NCBI RefSeq assembly: GCF_032229225.1
Contig: NZ_CP135076.1
Span: 3,121,594 to 3,185,593 of the forward strand
From: Stakelama saccharophila
Lineage (GTDB): Bacteria > Pseudomonadota > Alphaproteobacteria > Sphingomonadales > Sphingomonadaceae
DNA length: 64,000 nt
Direction of reading: 5' to 3'
Shown here: positions 20,501 through 31,863 of the stretch, in pieces
How the letters are laid out: the number at the start of each line of letters is the position of its first letter
Position numbering within the stretch: the first letter of the stretch is position 1
Translations under genes and position numbers: made by a program
The notes under the pieces: generated by a model
The model's database searches: none
What the model was told of the DNA's origin: nothing
The model's input: the letters and a program-made list of their open reading frames with translations, nothing else

Positions 20501-20648
20501 GTTCGGGCTGGCCGACGACGGCAGCGTCGCGGTCGAGGATCTCGCCGCCGGCTACCGCTTCACCTGGCACGGCAAGGTCCAGCATATCCGCATCGCGCCC
20601 GACGAGCCCTTCCGCCTCTGGCGGATCGTCCCGGAGCGCGCGTCGTGA
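17547..20648 (+). CDS. glgE: Alpha-1,4-glucan:maltose-1-phosphate maltosyltransferase GlgE with N-terminal extension
   Basis: Transfers maltose from maltose-1-phosphate to the non-reducing end of alpha-1,4-glucan. 1033 aa, starting at TTG 17547 behind GGAGAG. The C-terminal 665 residues are the GH13_3 enzyme: nucleophile Asp761 in [10 protein letters not shown], acid Glu790 in FLAEAFTRP, third acid Asp848 in NTPDINP. The spacing matches that of the characterised Streptomyces enzyme shifted by 367. The first 370 residues resemble a worn GH13 barrel: [30 protein letters not shown] (Asp replaced by Leu) and FLAGPLRD (Glu replaced by Gly). It overlaps treS by GTGA. The maltokinase it needs is fused to the next gene. 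Confidence 0.93.
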   Translation: MPLSAHRYISAPLDAIGSDGICRGGNLAGLARETGADAVLLSGRMSLFEAGIAQAVEPIRGSPDDLPPCTIEVDLSRFPLDHPLVVAHPEAFAVRRAGGARATVDPRRPMPAAGEALARLRAPDAVDRFGELLVERLDALASAGARGFRLLSPERLGVDVVRYLAEAFAGREITFLAGPLRDRASARRLGASGIDGLVTSFGRWDPGARWMTEEIEALRGTTALVAELSADHVRPEVALKVAPLLSEGLVVPLTWLASPDLREAATRAFADLDRLAEIRGEVREASAPDDPVTVIARGDRGDLRMAERIVVALINREETRPLPMPAPLLQPVGFPCSALSPLDGGTAPRELGEGDALLLRAECAPAVRRPQPPLRDPAAARNWPRLVVEDLSPSVAGGDFAVKRVAGDSVGVEATVFADGHEQLAAELQWRAADADAWHTAPMTPLPNDRWTASFVPDRLGAHEFRVEGWLDRFGGFRRDFRKKRDARVARPVDLQEGVALVEAVAGRSRGDLKKALQAVLADCAKADDEVRADLLLSDDLAKLVSRADDRPHAIRSPVQRLDAERLAARFSSWYELFPRSITPIPESGSRPRHGTFADVIDRLPAIRDMGFDTLYFPPIHPIGQTNRKGPNNTLTPGPDDPGSPYAIGSEAGGHEAIHPELGNFEDFDRLVAAAHEQGLEIALDFAIQCAPDHPWLKAHPGWFAWRPDGSMKYAENPPKKYQDIVNVDFYAPGAVPDLWLALRDIVLLWIEHGVKTFRVDNPHTKPLPFWEWMIADVRGKHPDVIFLAEAFTRPTMMYRLAKVGFSQSYTYFTWRDRKHELIEYVTELTTTAPREFYRPHFFVNTPDINPLYLQGSGRAGFRVRAVLAATLSGLFGVYSGFELCESAPLGPGKEEYLDSEKYEIRPRDYEAPGNIIADITLLNRLRRTWPALQTHLNTRFYQAYDDNIIWYGKPAADRRSIIMVMVNLDPHRPHECDFEVPLWEFGLADDGSVAVEDLAAGYRFTWHGKVQHIRIAPDEPFRLWRIVPERAS

Positions 20649-23600
20649 CCGCGCCGCAGTCGGTGAGCGCGACCGTGGCGGCGGCGGACGACCCGCTGTG
20701 GTACAAGGACGCGGTCATCTATCAGCTTCACCTCAAGTCGTTCTTCGACGCGAACGACGACGGGATCGGCGACTTTGCCGGGCTGATGCAGAAGCTCGAT
20801 TATATCGCCGATCTGGGCGTCACGGCGATCTGGCTGCTGCCCTTCTATCCCAGCCCGCGCCGCGACGACGGATACGACATCGCCGAATATCGCGACGTCA
20901 GCCCCGATTACGGCACGATGGAGGAAGCGCGCGCCTTCATCGACGCGGCCCATGTCCGGGGCATCCGCGTCATCACCGAACTGGTCATCAACCACACGTC
21001 GGACCAGCATCCCTGGTTCCAGGCGGCACGCCGCGCACCGCCCGGCAGCCCCGAGCGCGATTTCTATGTCTGGTCCGACACCGACCAGCTCTATTCGGGC
21101 ACGCGGATCATCTTTCTCGACACGGAGAAATCGAACTGGACGTGGGACGAAGAGGCCCGAGCCTTCTTCTGGCACCGCTTCTATTCGCACCAGCCGGATC
21201 TCAATTTCGACAATCCCAGGGTGCTCGCCGAAGTGCTGTCGGTGATGCATTTCTGGCTCGATGCGGGAATCGACGGCCTCCGGCTCGACGCCATTCCCTA
21301 TCTGATCGAGCGCGACGGCACCTCGAACGAGAACCTGCCCGAGACGCATGCGGTGCTGAAGAAGATCAGGGCCGATCTCGACCGCCATTATCCCGACCGC
21401 ATGCTGCTTGCCGAGGCCAATATGTGGCCCGAGGACACGCAGGCCTATTTCGGCGACGACGACGAATGCCACATGGCGTTCCACTTTCCGCTGATGCCGC
21501 GCATGTACATGGCGGTGGCGCAGGAGGACCGCTTCCCGATCACCGACATCATGCGCCAGACGCCCGACATTCCCGAGCACGCGCAATGGGCGATCTTCCT
21601 GCGCAACCATGACGAGCTGACGCTCGAAATGGTGACCGATGCCGAGCGCGATTATCTGTGGAACACCTACGCCGCCGATGCGCGCGCGCGCATCAATCTG
21701 GGCATCCGCCGACGCCTTGCGCCGCTGATGGAGCGCGACCGCCGGCGGATCGAGCTGATGCACGCCCTGCTGCTCACCATGCCGGGCACGCCGGTCCTCT
21801 ATTATGGCGACGAGATCGGTATGGGCGACAATGTCTTCCTCGGCGACCGGGACGGGGTGCGCACGCCGATGCAATGGTCGGTCGATCGCAATGGCGGCTT
21901 CTCCCGCGCCGACCCCGCGGCTCTGGCGCTGCCGCCGATCATGGACCCGGTCTATGGCTATCAGGCGGTCAATGTCGAGGCGCAGGAGCGTGACCGCCAT
22001 TCGCTGCTCAACTGGCTGAAGCGCATGCTCGCGGTGCGCGGTCAGCACCGCGCGTTCGGCCGCGGCACGCAGCGCTTCCTGCGCCCGGCCAATCGCAAGG
22101 TGCTCGCCTTTTTCCGCGAACAGGGCGGCGAGACGATTCTGTGCGTCGCCAATCTCGCGCGTACCGCGCAGGCGGTCGAACTCGACCTGCACGAATTCGC
22201 CGGCCGCACGCCGATCGAGCTTTCGGGCGAAGGCGCCTTTCCGCGGATTGGCCAGCTCCCTTATTTGCTAACGCTGCCGCCCTACGGCTTTTCGTGGTTC
22301 GCGCTGTCCGAGGATGCCGAGGCGCCCGACTGGGCAAGTGCGGCGCCCGGCGAGGCGGTCGAGCGCCATACCTTCGTGCTGCGCCCGGACCTTGCCGATA
22401 TCACGTTGGGCGCCAATCGCGGTGTGCTCGAAGGCGACGTGCTGCCGGACTATATCGCACAGCGCCGCTGGTTCGGCGCCAAGGACGAAACGGTTGCGCG
22501 GACCCGGCTCGTGCGCGCGACGCCGCTCCCCGGGGCACAGGACCTGCTGCTCGGCGAAATCGCGGTCGGGACCGACCACCGCGAGACGACCTATCTGCTC
22601 CCCTTCGGCATTGCCTGGGAGGGGGAACAGCATGGCCGTTTCGCCTCCAACCTCGCGATCGCGCGGGTGCGGCGCGGTCGTCATGTCGGCCTGCTGACCG
22701 ACGGCTTTGCGCTGGCGACGTTCGCCTCGGCGGTGGTCGCGGCGATGCGCGACGGCGCGCGCTTGCCGAGCGGCGAGGGCGAACTGCGCTTCACCGCCTT
22801 CGACGGCTTCGACCTCGATCCCGCGGACGAGCCCGAATGGATCGCCGCCGAGCAATCGAACAGCACGATGATCATCGGTGCCAGGGCGGTACTCAAGCTG
22901 CTGCGCAAGGTCGCGCCGGGCATGCACCCGGAGGTTGAGATGGTCCGCTACCTCGCCGCCGGCGGTTTCGAGAACGTACCGCCGATGCTGGGCACCGCCA
23001 GCCGCGTCGAAGACGGCGAAGAGACGTTGATGATGCTCGCGCAGCGGTTCGTGTACAATCAGGGCGACGGCTGGCAATGGACGCTGCGGGCGCTGGAGCG
23101 CGCCGCAACCGACAGTGCGAGCGGTTCGGCCGATGCCCAGGATTTCGCCCGCAACGCCGGTCGCCGGCTGGCCGAGATGCACGCCGCGCTCGCGCGCGAC
23201 ACCGATGATCCGGCCTTCGCCCCCGAAACGATGAGCGCGGACGAGGCCCGGCGCCTGGGCGAACGGGTCACGGCGCAGTTCGACGCCGCGCTCACGCGGC
23301 TGGACAGCGACGTGCAGTTCACCGGGAAAGAGGCTGGCGCCGCGGACTTCCTCACCGGGCAGCGCGATGCGACCGTGCGGTCCATCGCGGATCTGGCGGC
23401 GCGCGCGGCGGGGCGGGCACGCACGCGAATCCACGGCGACCTCCATCTGGGCCAGATACTGGTCGCCGGCAACGATGCCGTGTTCATCGATTTCGAGGGC
23501 GAACCGACGCGCCCGCTCGCCGAGCGCCGGGGCAAGGACCTGCCGCTTCGCGACGTCGCGGGCATGCTGCGCTCGTTCGACTACGCCGCCGCCGTCGCCG

Positions 23601-23866
23601 CACGCGATCTGCCCGCCGCCGCCGAGCCGTGGGAGGACGAAGCCGCACGGGCGATCGCACAGTTCCGCGAGCGCACGATCGCCGCTTTCCACGCCGGCTA
23701 TTTCGGCGATGAGGCCGCGGCCGATCCGCTGCTGGACCTCTTCCTGCTCGAAAAGGCGGCATACGAAGTGAGCTATGAAGCCGCCAACCGTCCGGGCTGG
23801 ATCGGCGTGCCGACCGCCAGCCTCGCCCGCATCGCAGCAAGACTGATCCACAAGGAACTGCCATGA
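20645..23866 (+). CDS. treS: Trehalose synthase-maltokinase fusion (TreS-Mak/Pep2)
   Basis: 1073 aa from GTG 20645, overlapping the glgE stop. The N-terminal 550 residues are the trehalose synthase (trehalose to maltose), with [17 protein letters not shown], nucleophile Asp215 in [10 protein letters not shown], Glu257 in LLAEANMWP and Asp323 in [10 protein letters not shown]. The C-terminal 450 residues are the maltokinase, with the kinase-like motif [12 protein letters not shown] (His930, Asp932) and metal-binding FIDFEGEP. The fusion turns trehalose into maltose-1-phosphate in one polypeptide, feeding GlgE. Such fusions are known in proteobacteria. The longer frame upstream belongs to a shadow of glgE. 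Confidence 0.94.
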   Translation: MTAPQSVSATVAAADDPLWYKDAVIYQLHLKSFFDANDDGIGDFAGLMQKLDYIADLGVTAIWLLPFYPSPRRDDGYDIAEYRDVSPDYGTMEEARAFIDAAHVRGIRVITELVINHTSDQHPWFQAARRAPPGSPERDFYVWSDTDQLYSGTRIIFLDTEKSNWTWDEEARAFFWHRFYSHQPDLNFDNPRVLAEVLSVMHFWLDAGIDGLRLDAIPYLIERDGTSNENLPETHAVLKKIRADLDRHYPDRMLLAEANMWPEDTQAYFGDDDECHMAFHFPLMPRMYMAVAQEDRFPITDIMRQTPDIPEHAQWAIFLRNHDELTLEMVTDAERDYLWNTYAADARARINLGIRRRLAPLMERDRRRIELMHALLLTMPGTPVLYYGDEIGMGDNVFLGDRDGVRTPMQWSVDRNGGFSRADPAALALPPIMDPVYGYQAVNVEAQERDRHSLLNWLKRMLAVRGQHRAFGRGTQRFLRPANRKVLAFFREQGGETILCVANLARTAQAVELDLHEFAGRTPIELSGEGAFPRIGQLPYLLTLPPYGFSWFALSEDAEAPDWASAAPGEAVERHTFVLRPDLADITLGANRGVLEGDVLPDYIAQRRWFGAKDETVARTRLVRATPLPGAQDLLLGEIAVGTDHRETTYLLPFGIAWEGEQHGRFASNLAIARVRRGRHVGLLTDGFALATFASAVVAAMRDGARLPSGEGELRFTAFDGFDLDPADEPEWIAAEQSNSTMIIGARAVLKLLRKVAPGMHPEVEMVRYLAAGGFENVPPMLGTASRVEDGEETLMMLAQRFVYNQGDGWQWTLRALERAATDSASGSADAQDFARNAGRRLAEMHAALARDTDDPAFAPETMSADEARRLGERVTAQFDAALTRLDSDVQFTGKEAGAADFLTGQRDATVRSIADLAARAAGRARTRIHGDLHLGQILVAGNDAVFIDFEGEPTRPLAERRGKDLPLRDVAGMLRSFDYAAAVAARDLPAAAEPWEDEAARAIAQFRERTIAAFHAGYFGDEAAADPLLDLFLLEKAAYEVSYEAANRPGWIGVPTASLARIAARLIHKELP

Positions 23867-26061
23867 CCGCCAACGACACCCTGCTCGCCGGCGCGGCCGC
23901 GGCACTGCTCGAGGGCCGGCTGGAGGACCCGTTCGCACTGCTCGGGCCGCACGGCGAGGGCGCGGAGCGCACCGTGCGCACCTTTCAGCCCGGCGCGGAA
24001 AGCGTCATGCTGATCGCCGGCGACGACAGCGAGCCCGCCGCCATGGACGAAGTCGCACCCGGCGTGTTCGTCGGCACGCTCGGCGCGCGCGACAGCTATC
24101 GTTTCCGCGTCGTATGGCCGGACGGCGTCGTCCACGAGACCGAAGACCCCTATTGCTTCGGCGTGATCCTAGGTGATCTCGACCTCCACCTCTTCGCCGA
24201 GGGGAGGCACTTCGATCTGGCGCGGATCTTCGGCGCCAATCGGCGCGTCATGGACGGCGTACCGGGGGTCGCATTCGCCGTCTGGGCACCCAATGCCCGT
24301 CGCGTTTCCGTGGTGGGCGACTTCAACGGCTGGGACGGCCGCCGCCACCCGATGCGGCTGCGCCACGGCGCCGGCATATGGGAACTGTTCGTTCCGCGCC
24401 TCGGCACCGGCGAGCGCTATAAATTCGAGGTCGCCGGCGCCGATGGCGGGATCGTGCAGAAGGCGGACCCTGTCGCCCGCCAGACCGAGGCACCGCCCGC
24501 GACCGCCTCGGTCGTCGCCGATCCACCCGAGTATCGCTGGAACGACGAGGACTGGATGGCGGAACGCGCGCAGCGCCATGCCGGCGATGCGCCGATTTCC
24601 ATATACGAGGTCCATGCCGGCTCGTGGATGGCGGCACCGGGCGAACAGCGGGAAGCGCTGGACTGGGCCGGCCTCGCCGACCGGCTGATCCCCTATGTCG
24701 CGGACATGGGCTTCACGCACGTCGAGTTGCTGCCGATCATGGAACACCCCTTCGGCGGCTCCTGGGGATACCAGCCGCTGTCGCAATTCGCCCCTTCGGC
24801 CCGGTTCGGCAGCCCGGAGGATTTCGCGCGCTTCGTGGATGCCGCTCATCGTTCGGGTATCGGCGTCATCCTCGATTGGGTGCCGGCGCACTTTCCGACC
24901 GACCCGCACGGTCTCGCGCACTTCGACGGCACGCATCTCTACGAGCATGCCGACCCGCGCGAGGGTTTCCATCAGGACTGGAATACGCTGATCTACAATC
25001 TCGGCCGGCGCGAGGTTTCGGGATTCCTGCTGGCCTCGGCGCTGTGGTGGCTGGAGACCTTTCACATCGACGGTCTGCGTGTCGATGCCGTCGCCTCGAT
25101 GCTGTACCGCGACTATAGCCGCAATGCCGGCGAATGGGTGCCGAACGTCCATGGCGGGCGCGAGAATCTGGAGTCCGTGTCCTTCCTCCGGCACATGAAC
25201 GCCGTCGTCGCCGAACGCTGCCCCGGCGCGATCACCATAGCCGAGGAATCGACCGCCTGGCCCGGCGTGACGGCGCCCGTCACCGATGGCGGGCTGGGCT
25301 TCGACTATAAGTGGAACATGGGCTGGATGCACGACACGCTCCAATATATCGAGCACGACCCCGTCCACCGGCGCTGGCACCACGACGCATTCACCTTCAG
25401 TCTGGTCTATGCCTATTCGGAGCGGTTCGTGCTGCCGATCAGCCATGACGAGGTAGTGCACGGCAAGGGATCGCTGGTCGGCAAGATGCCGGGCGACGAG
25501 TGGCGCAAGCGCGCGAACCTGCGCGCCTATCTCTCCTTCATGTGGACGCATCCGGGCAAGAAGCTGTTGTTCATGGGGTGCGAACTCGGCCAGGAAACCG
25601 AATGGAACCACGACGCCCCCCTGCCCTGGGACCTGCTGGACGATCCCCGCCATGCCGGCATCCAGCGCCTGGTGCGCGACCTGAACCGTCTTTATGCCGA
25701 GCAGCCGGCCCTGCACCGGCGCGACACCGATCCCGGCGGTTTCACCTGGATCGTCGGCGACGACGCCGATAACTCCGTCTTCACCTTCGCCCGCTTCGGC
25801 GATGACGACGACGTGCCCGTGGTGGTGCTGCTCAATCTCACGCCGGAGCCGCGAACGGGATATCGTACCGGCATGCCGCGCGGCGGACGCTGGGTGGAGA
25901 TCTTCAACAGCGATGCCGACCTCTATGGCGGCTCCAACTTCGGCAATGGCGGTGCCGTGGAAGCCGCCGACGAACCGCTGCACGGCCAGCCCGCCTCGGC
26001 AAGCGTCACGCTGCCGCCGCTTGCCGCCATCTTCCTCTGCCACGACGAGGTGCTCGCTTGA
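23863..26061 (+). CDS. glgB: 1,4-alpha-glucan branching enzyme GlgB
   Basis: 732 aa, adds alpha-1,6 branches to the glucan made by GlgE. N-terminal carbohydrate-binding modules ([12 protein letters not shown], then [20 protein letters not shown]), then the GH13_9 barrel with [14 protein letters not shown], nucleophile Asp408 in [17 protein letters not shown], Glu461 in IAEESTAWP, Asp529 in [11 protein letters not shown]. Residue numbers differ by only three from the E. coli enzyme, so the domain plan is standard. The start overlaps treS (ATGA). It is followed by glgX with a TTGA overlap. Confidence 0.95.
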   Translation: MTANDTLLAGAAAALLEGRLEDPFALLGPHGEGAERTVRTFQPGAESVMLIAGDDSEPAAMDEVAPGVFVGTLGARDSYRFRVVWPDGVVHETEDPYCFGVILGDLDLHLFAEGRHFDLARIFGANRRVMDGVPGVAFAVWAPNARRVSVVGDFNGWDGRRHPMRLRHGAGIWELFVPRLGTGERYKFEVAGADGGIVQKADPVARQTEAPPATASVVADPPEYRWNDEDWMAERAQRHAGDAPISIYEVHAGSWMAAPGEQREALDWAGLADRLIPYVADMGFTHVELLPIMEHPFGGSWGYQPLSQFAPSARFGSPEDFARFVDAAHRSGIGVILDWVPAHFPTDPHGLAHFDGTHLYEHADPREGFHQDWNTLIYNLGRREVSGFLLASALWWLETFHIDGLRVDAVASMLYRDYSRNAGEWVPNVHGGRENLESVSFLRHMNAVVAERCPGAITIAEESTAWPGVTAPVTDGGLGFDYKWNMGWMHDTLQYIEHDPVHRRWHHDAFTFSLVYAYSERFVLPISHDEVVHGKGSLVGKMPGDEWRKRANLRAYLSFMWTHPGKKLLFMGCELGQETEWNHDAPLPWDLLDDPRHAGIQRLVRDLNRLYAEQPALHRRDTDPGGFTWIVGDDADNSVFTFARFGDDDDVPVVVLLNLTPEPRTGYRTGMPRGGRWVEIFNSDADLYGGSNFGNGGAVEAADEPLHGQPASASVTLPPLAAIFLCHDEVLA

Positions 26062-28166
26062 CGCCACTGCCCGACCGGCTCTCGCCCGGCTCCCCCTATC
26101 CGCTCGGCGCCACCTTCGACGGCCTCGGCGTGAATTTCGCAGTCTTCTCGGCCAATGCCGAAAGGATCGAATTGTGCCTGTTCGAGCGCACCGGCCGGCG
26201 AGAGATCGCCCGCTTCGATCTGCCCGAATGGACCGACGAGGTCTGGCACGGGTATCTGCCCGACGCGCGGCCGGGGCTGCTTTACGGCTACCGCGCGCAC
26301 GGCCGCTACGCACCGGAAGAGGGGCACCGCTTCAATCCCAACAAGCTTCTGCTCGATCCGTATGCCCGGCAGATTGCGGGACAATTGCGATGGACCGACG
26401 CGATGCACGGCTACCGCGTGCGCTCTCCGCGCAAGGATCTCAGCTTCGACCGCCGCGACAGCGCGCCTTCCATGCCCAAGGCGGTGGTGACGATCGACAA
26501 TTTCGACTGGTCCGGCGACGTCCGCCCCAACACGCCCTGGTCGGAGACGGTGATCTACGAAGCGCATGTACGTGGCCTCACCAAGCTGATGAAGGACGTG
26601 GAGCCGGGATCCCGCGGCACCTTCACCGGCCTCGCCCATCCGCGCGTCATCGACCATCTCAAACGGCTCGGCATCACCGCGATCGAGTTGATGCCGATCC
26701 ACGCCTTCGCGCAGGATCGCTTCCTGGAGGAAAAGGGGCTTCGCAACTATTGGGGCTATTCCACCCTGGGCTATTTCGCGCCGGAGCAGCGGTACATGGG
26801 CGGGGGCGACGCCAACGATCTGCGCATGGCGGTGCGCCTCCTCCACGCTGCCGGTATCGAGGTGATTCTCGATGTCGTTTACAACCATACCTGCGAAGGC
26901 AGCGAACTCGGCCCGACGCTTTCGTGGCGCGGCCTCGACAACGCCACCTATTACCGGCTGCAGCAGGATAACTGGCGCTACTGCGTCAACGATACCGGCA
27001 CCGGCAACACCTTGAACCTGTCCAAGGCGCGGGTAATCCAGATGGTGGCGGATTCGCTGCGCTACTGGGCGACATCGTTCGGCGTCGACGGCTTCCGCTT
27101 CGATCTCGGGCTCACGCTTGGCCGGACCGACCACGGTTTCGACCCCGGCGCCGGCTTTTTCGATGTGCTGCGCCAGGATCCGGTGCTCGGCCGGCTCAAG
27201 CTCATTACCGAACCGTGGGACATCGGGCCGGGCGGCTATGCGCTGGGCGGCTTTCCCCCCGGCTTTGCCGAATGGAACGACAAGTATCGCGACACCGCGC
27301 GCCGGTATTGGCGCGGCGACGCCTCGCAGCGCGGCGAGCTGGCGGCGCGGCTGTCCGGTTCGGGCGATCTGTTCGACCGGCGCGCGCGGCGCCCCTGGGC
27401 CAGCGTCAATTATCTCGCCAGCCATGACGGATTTCCGCTGGGCGACCTCGTATCCTACGAAGAGCGTCACAACGAGGCCAATGGCGAAGGCAATGCGGAC
27501 GGCCACGGCGAAAACTTTTCCCGCAACTGGGGTGTCGAGGGGCCGACCGAAGACGAGAACATCCTGGCAATTCGCGATCGGGTGCGCCGTTCGATGCTGG
27601 TCACGCTTTTCTCCTCGCTCGGCACGCCGATGCTGCTCGCCGGCGACGAATTCGGGCACAGCCAGGGCGGCAACAACAACGCTTATTGCCAGGACAACGA
27701 GATCAGTTGGATCGACTGGAGCAACCGCGAGACCGAACGCGGCGGCGCGCTGTTCGCCTTTACCCGGCGGGTCATCGAGTTGCGCAAGCGGTTCCAGATG
27801 CTGCGCGCACCCATCTTCCTTTACGGGCAGGATTCGCCCGGACACGGCGTCAACGACATCGAATGGTTCGACGAACGCGGGGAGCAGTTTTCCGTGGACG
27901 ACTGGAACAACCCCGAAGGTCGCGCACTCGCGATGCGGCGCGCGGTCCGCTGCGACGACGGCCGTGTGGAGGCGCTGACGCTGCTGCTCAACGCTTCGGA
28001 CGAGGCGTTGTGCTTCCATCTTCCTCCCGCGCCCGACGTGCCGCGCACGGTTCTTGTCGACAGCGCCGAACCCGACCGCGAGCCGTTCGCCATCGGGCAT
28101 GAATATGAGGTGCAGGCATATGCCGCGGTGCTCGTCTGCTGGATCACCGGGGCCGGTGAGGAATGA
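26058..28166 (+). CDS. glgX: Glycogen debranching enzyme GlgX
   Basis: 702 aa, hydrolyses alpha-1,6 links in trimmed glucan (isoamylase type). It begins at TTG 26058, overlapping the glgB stop: [20 protein letters not shown] is the family N-terminus. Catalytic residues: Asp349 in [12 protein letters not shown], Glu385 in [12 protein letters not shown], Asp457 in [14 protein letters not shown]. The [11 protein letters not shown] motif near the C-terminus is conserved in GlgX. It releases linear chains that TreY can convert to trehalose. Length is normal for the family. Confidence 0.94.
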   Translation: MTPLPDRLSPGSPYPLGATFDGLGVNFAVFSANAERIELCLFERTGRREIARFDLPEWTDEVWHGYLPDARPGLLYGYRAHGRYAPEEGHRFNPNKLLLDPYARQIAGQLRWTDAMHGYRVRSPRKDLSFDRRDSAPSMPKAVVTIDNFDWSGDVRPNTPWSETVIYEAHVRGLTKLMKDVEPGSRGTFTGLAHPRVIDHLKRLGITAIELMPIHAFAQDRFLEEKGLRNYWGYSTLGYFAPEQRYMGGGDANDLRMAVRLLHAAGIEVILDVVYNHTCEGSELGPTLSWRGLDNATYYRLQQDNWRYCVNDTGTGNTLNLSKARVIQMVADSLRYWATSFGVDGFRFDLGLTLGRTDHGFDPGAGFFDVLRQDPVLGRLKLITEPWDIGPGGYALGGFPPGFAEWNDKYRDTARRYWRGDASQRGELAARLSGSGDLFDRRARRPWASVNYLASHDGFPLGDLVSYEERHNEANGEGNADGHGENFSRNWGVEGPTEDENILAIRDRVRRSMLVTLFSSLGTPMLLAGDEFGHSQGGNNNAYCQDNEISWIDWSNRETERGGALFAFTRRVIELRKRFQMLRAPIFLYGQDSPGHGVNDIEWFDERGEQFSVDDWNNPEGRALAMRRAVRCDDGRVEALTLLLNASDEALCFHLPPAPDVPRTVLVDSAEPDREPFAIGHEYEVQAYAAVLVCWITGAGEE

Positions 28167-29872
28167 GACGCTGGGGGCCGGAACGCCGTGCCGACGGCCG
28201 GGTCCGCTTCCACCTGTGGGCGCCGGACCGATCGGCGGTGGCGCTGAAGCTGGCGGACGGCGGATCCCTGGCGATGACGCGCGACGAAGCGGGGTGGTTC
28301 GTCTGCGACGCGGAAGCCGCACCTGGCACACGCTACCGCTTCGATCTGGGCGACCTGCAGGTGCCCGATCCGGCCTCGCGCGGGCAGGCTGGCGGCGTCC
28401 ATGGCTGGAGCGTGCTTCCCGCTCCCGACCGTTATGTCTGGCAGCATGATGACTGGCAGGGCCGCCCCTGGCGCGAGGCGGTGATCGAGGAGGTTCATGT
28501 CGGGCTTGCGGGCGGCTTTGCCGGGCTTGCAGAACAACTGCCGGGCATTGCCGAACTCGGCATCACCGCGATCGAACTGATGCCCATCGCCGCCTTCTCC
28601 GGTACGCGCAACTGGGGCTATGACGGTGTGCTGCCATATGCGCCTGCCGAAGCCTATGGCACGCCCGAGGAACTCAAGGCGCTGATCGATCGGGCCCACG
28701 GGCTGGGGCTGATGGTGCTGTTGGACGTCGTCTATAACCATTTCGGACCCGACGGGAATTATCTCGGCGCCTATGCAAGCGCGTTCTTCAATCCGGATGC
28801 GCATACGCCCTGGGGCGCGGCGATCGATTTCGATGCCGAGCCGGTGCGCCGCTTCTTCATCGACAATGCGCGGATGTGGCTGGAGGAATATCGGCTCGAC
28901 GGGCTGCGCTTCGACGCCGTGCATGCGATCGCGGACAACGGCTTTCTCGATGCCATGGCGGATGAACTGCGCGAAGCGACAACGGGCAGGCACGTTCACC
29001 TGATCCTGGAGAACGAACGCAACGATGCCGACCGCCTGGCCCCCGGTCGCTTCGATGCGCAGTGGAACGACGATTTCCACAACACGCTTCATGTCCTTCT
29101 GACCGGCGAGCGCGAGGGCTATTATGCCGATTTCGCCGACCGCCCGACCGAAAAACTTGCCCGCTGTCTTGCCGAGGGCTTCGTATATCAGGGCGACCCG
29201 TCGGCGAACCGCGATGGCGCCCGCCGCGGCAAACCGAGTGGACACCTCTCCCCGACCGCCTTCGTTTCCTTCCTCCAGAACCACGACCAGATCGGCAACC
29301 GGGCATTTGGCGAGCGTCTGACGGTGCTTGCCGATCCCGACCGGCTGCGCGCGGCGACGGCGTTGCTGTTGCTGAGCCCGCAGATTCCGCTGATCTTTAC
29401 CGGCGATGCGCTGGGAAGCCGCTCGCCCTTCTTGTTCTTCACCGACTTTCACGATGCGCTCGCCGATACGGTATGCGAGGGCCGGCGGCGCGAATTCGCT
29501 CCTTTTGCCGCCTTCGCCGACGAGCAAGCCCGCGCCCGCATCCCCGACCCGAATGCCGAAGCGACGTTCGCGGCCTCGCGGCCGAAACCCGGCCCGGATG
29601 CGGCGGATTGGCGCAGGCTCTATCGCGATCTCATCGCGATACGGCGGCGCGCGATCATGCCGCGGCTCGACGGGGCGCGCGGGAAGGCCGCCGACCTGCT
29701 GGGCGACGGCGCGGTGGCGGCGCGCTGGCACATGGCCGACGGGGCCGTGCTCGGGCTTGCGGTCAATCTGGGCGACACCCCCGTTTCCTTCCCGGCGTCG
29801 CGGGGTGAGACGCTGTTCACGCTGAGGCACCCCGGCGCGCCGGCGAGCTTTGCGGCATGGCTGGAGACATGA
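28163..29872 (+). CDS. treZ: Malto-oligosyltrehalose trehalohydrolase TreZ
   Basis: 569 aa, cuts trehalose from maltooligosyl-trehalose. N-terminal module [25 protein letters not shown], then the GH13_10 barrel with DVVYNHFGPDGNYL, nucleophile Asp251 in GLRFDAVHAI, Glu283 in LILENERND, Asp375 in QNHDQIGNRAFGERL, the last a TreZ signature. ATGA overlaps at both ends. It works with TreY encoded two genes downstream; having malQ between them is a common order in proteobacteria. Confidence 0.93.
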   Translation: MRRWGPERRADGRVRFHLWAPDRSAVALKLADGGSLAMTRDEAGWFVCDAEAAPGTRYRFDLGDLQVPDPASRGQAGGVHGWSVLPAPDRYVWQHDDWQGRPWREAVIEEVHVGLAGGFAGLAEQLPGIAELGITAIELMPIAAFSGTRNWGYDGVLPYAPAEAYGTPEELKALIDRAHGLGLMVLLDVVYNHFGPDGNYLGAYASAFFNPDAHTPWGAAIDFDAEPVRRFFIDNARMWLEEYRLDGLRFDAVHAIADNGFLDAMADELREATTGRHVHLILENERNDADRLAPGRFDAQWNDDFHNTLHVLLTGEREGYYADFADRPTEKLARCLAEGFVYQGDPSANRDGARRGKPSGHLSPTAFVSFLQNHDQIGNRAFGERLTVLADPDRLRAATALLLLSPQIPLIFTGDALGSRSPFLFFTDFHDALADTVCEGRRREFAPFAAFADEQARARIPDPNAEATFAASRPKPGPDAADWRRLYRDLIAIRRRAIMPRLDGARGKAADLLGDGAVAARWHMADGAVLGLAVNLGDTPVSFPASRGETLFTLRHPGAPASFAAWLET

Positions 29873-31863
29873 GCGCGCTCCACCGCCTCGCCGCTGCCGT
29901 CGGCGTTCAGATCGGGTGGCAGGATGCGACCGGTCAGCCGCAGCATGTGTCGGACGAAGCGCTGCGCCGGGTGCTGACCGCGCTGGGGCATCCGGCGGAC
30001 AGCGATGCGGCCGTCGAATCCAGCATCGAATCCCGCCTGGCGCGGAATCCACCGCCGCTGGTCGCTGCCGACGGGGGCCGGGCGATCCTCATACCGGGGC
30101 TTGCCGGAGAGGATTCGGCCGCGCTGGAACAGGAGGACGGGACCGTCCACCGGGTTCCGGTCGAACGCACGGCCGAGGGTCTTCGCATCCCGCCGATAGC
30201 CGCGGCGGGCTATCACCGCCTGCATCTGGGCGAGCGCACGATCACCCTCGCCGTCGCCCCGGATCGTTGTCTCGGAACCGCCGATCTGGCGCCGGGCAGG
30301 CGCCTCTGGGGACCGGCGGTGCAGGTGCCCGCGTTGCGCGCCGAGCGTGCGACGGATTTCGGTGACTTCGCCACCCTCGCCAGCGCCGCCCGCGCCTTTG
30401 CAGGGAAAGGTGCCGACGCGGTGGCGATCAGCCCGACCCACGCTCTTTTTCCCGCCGACGCCAGCCGCTTCAGTCCCTATGCCCCTTCAAGCCGCCTGTT
30501 CCACAACATTCTGTTCGGCGATCCCCTGCTGGCCGGCGGACCGGTCGCGGAGGCGCAGACCGGCGATCTGATCGACTGGCACGCGGCGATGCCGGCACGC
30601 CTCGCCGCCTTGCGCCACGCCTTTGCGGCACGCGACGAGACGGTTGCGAGCGCGGTCGCCGCCTATCGCGTGCAGCGCGGCCGCGATCTGGAACGCCACG
30701 CAACCTTCGATGCGCTTCATGCCCATTTCTTCGCCGCCGATGGTGCGCGCGGCTGGCAGGACTGGCCCGCCGCCTATCACGACCCCGACAGCGTTGCGGT
30801 CGACGCGTTCGCACGCGCGCATCGTGCTGAAATCGATTTCTATATCTTTGCGCAGTGGCTCGCCGATACCAGCCTCGGCGCCGCGCAGTCGCAGGCGCGC
30901 GACGCCGGCATGGCCGTCGGCCTGATCGCGGACCTTGCGGTCGGAATGGATGGCGGCGGCAGCCATGCCTGGAGCCACCGGGGCGATCTCCTGACCGGCT
31001 TGTCGATCGGCGCGCCGCCCGATCCGCTGGGCCCGGAGGGACAGGATTGGGGCATCACAGGCTTCGCTCCCGACGCGCTGCGAAGCACGGGTTTCGCCGG
31101 CTTCATCGAGACGGTCCGGGCGGCGACCCGCAATACCGGCGGGTTGCGCATCGATCATGTCCTCGGCCTGCGAAGGCTGTGGGTCATCCCGCATGGCTCC
31201 CGTTCGGTCGAGGGTGCCTATCTGACCTATCCGCTCGACGATCTGCTTCGACTGATCGCGCTGGAATCGCACCGGTCCCGCGCCATCGTGATCGGGGAGG
31301 ATCTCGGCACCGTGCCGGAGGGATTGCGGCCGAAGCTGGCATCGCGCGGCCTCATGGGCATGCGGGTGCTGTGGTTCGAGCGCGACGATGCCGGGCGCTA
31401 TCGTTCCCCCAGGGACTGGGAGCCCGATGCCGCGGCGATGACCGGCACGCATGACACGCCGACCGTCGTCGGCTGGTGGCGCGGGCGCGACATCGACTGG
31501 CGCGAGCGGCTCGGCAAGCCCGCGGCCGAGGTCGCAGAGGACCGGCGGCAACGGCAGGATGATCGCGGGCAATTGTGGCAGGCCTTCACCCGCGCGGGGA
31601 CCGCGGACGGCCCTGCCCCCGCGCCCGAGCGGGGCGTGGCCGTCGCGGATGCAGCCCTGGCCTTCGTCGGCGCGACCCCCGCCACGCTGGCGATCGTGCC
31701 GATGGAGGATGTCGCCGCGCTCGTCGAGCAGCCCAACCTGCCCGGCACGACAGACCAGCATCCCAACTGGCGCCGCCGGATGCCCGAAGCCGTCGATACG
31801 ATACTCGCCCGCCCGGATGTCGCGGCCCGGCTTGCGCGACTGGATGCGGAGCGCCGAACATGA
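29869..31863 (+). CDS. malQ: 4-alpha-glucanotransferase MalQ (amylomaltase)
   Basis: 664 aa from ATG 29869, which overlaps the treZ stop; an in-frame ATG at 29857 is less likely. GH77: the N-terminal extension (VGVQIGWQDATGQPQHVSDE) is followed by the catalytic barrel with SPTHALFPADASRFSPYAPSSR, nucleophile Asp429 in GLRIDHVLGLRRLW, Glu477 in GEDLGTVP and Asp529 in GTHDTPTVVGWW. It rearranges maltooligosaccharides, lengthening short chains so that TreY or GlgE can use them. Confidence 0.93.
   Translation: MSALHRLAAAVGVQIGWQDATGQPQHVSDEALRRVLTALGHPADSDAAVESSIESRLARNPPPLVAADGGRAILIPGLAGEDSAALEQEDGTVHRVPVERTAEGLRIPPIAAAGYHRLHLGERTITLAVAPDRCLGTADLAPGRRLWGPAVQVPALRAERATDFGDFATLASAARAFAGKGADAVAISPTHALFPADASRFSPYAPSSRLFHNILFGDPLLAGGPVAEAQTGDLIDWHAAMPARLAALRHAFAARDETVASAVAAYRVQRGRDLERHATFDALHAHFFAADGARGWQDWPAAYHDPDSVAVDAFARAHRAEIDFYIFAQWLADTSLGAAQSQARDAGMAVGLIADLAVGMDGGGSHAWSHRGDLLTGLSIGAPPDPLGPEGQDWGITGFAPDALRSTGFAGFIETVRAATRNTGGLRIDHVLGLRRLWVIPHGSRSVEGAYLTYPLDDLLRLIALESHRSRAIVIGEDLGTVPEGLRPKLASRGLMGMRVLWFERDDAGRYRSPRDWEPDAAAMTGTHDTPTVVGWWRGRDIDWRERLGKPAAEVAEDRRQRQDDRGQLWQAFTRAGTADGPAPAPERGVAVADAALAFVGATPATLAIVPMEDVAALVEQPNLPGTTDQHPNWRRRMPEAVDTILARPDVAARLARLDAERRT

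Noticed and set aside
17940..20585. 881-aa open frame on the minus strand opposite glgE
   Set aside because: A shadow created by GC-rich codon use of glgE; low-complexity composition and no motifs.
25923..28331. 802-aa open frame on the minus strand opposite glgX
   Set aside because: Shadow of glgX and its neighbours; no recognisable domain.
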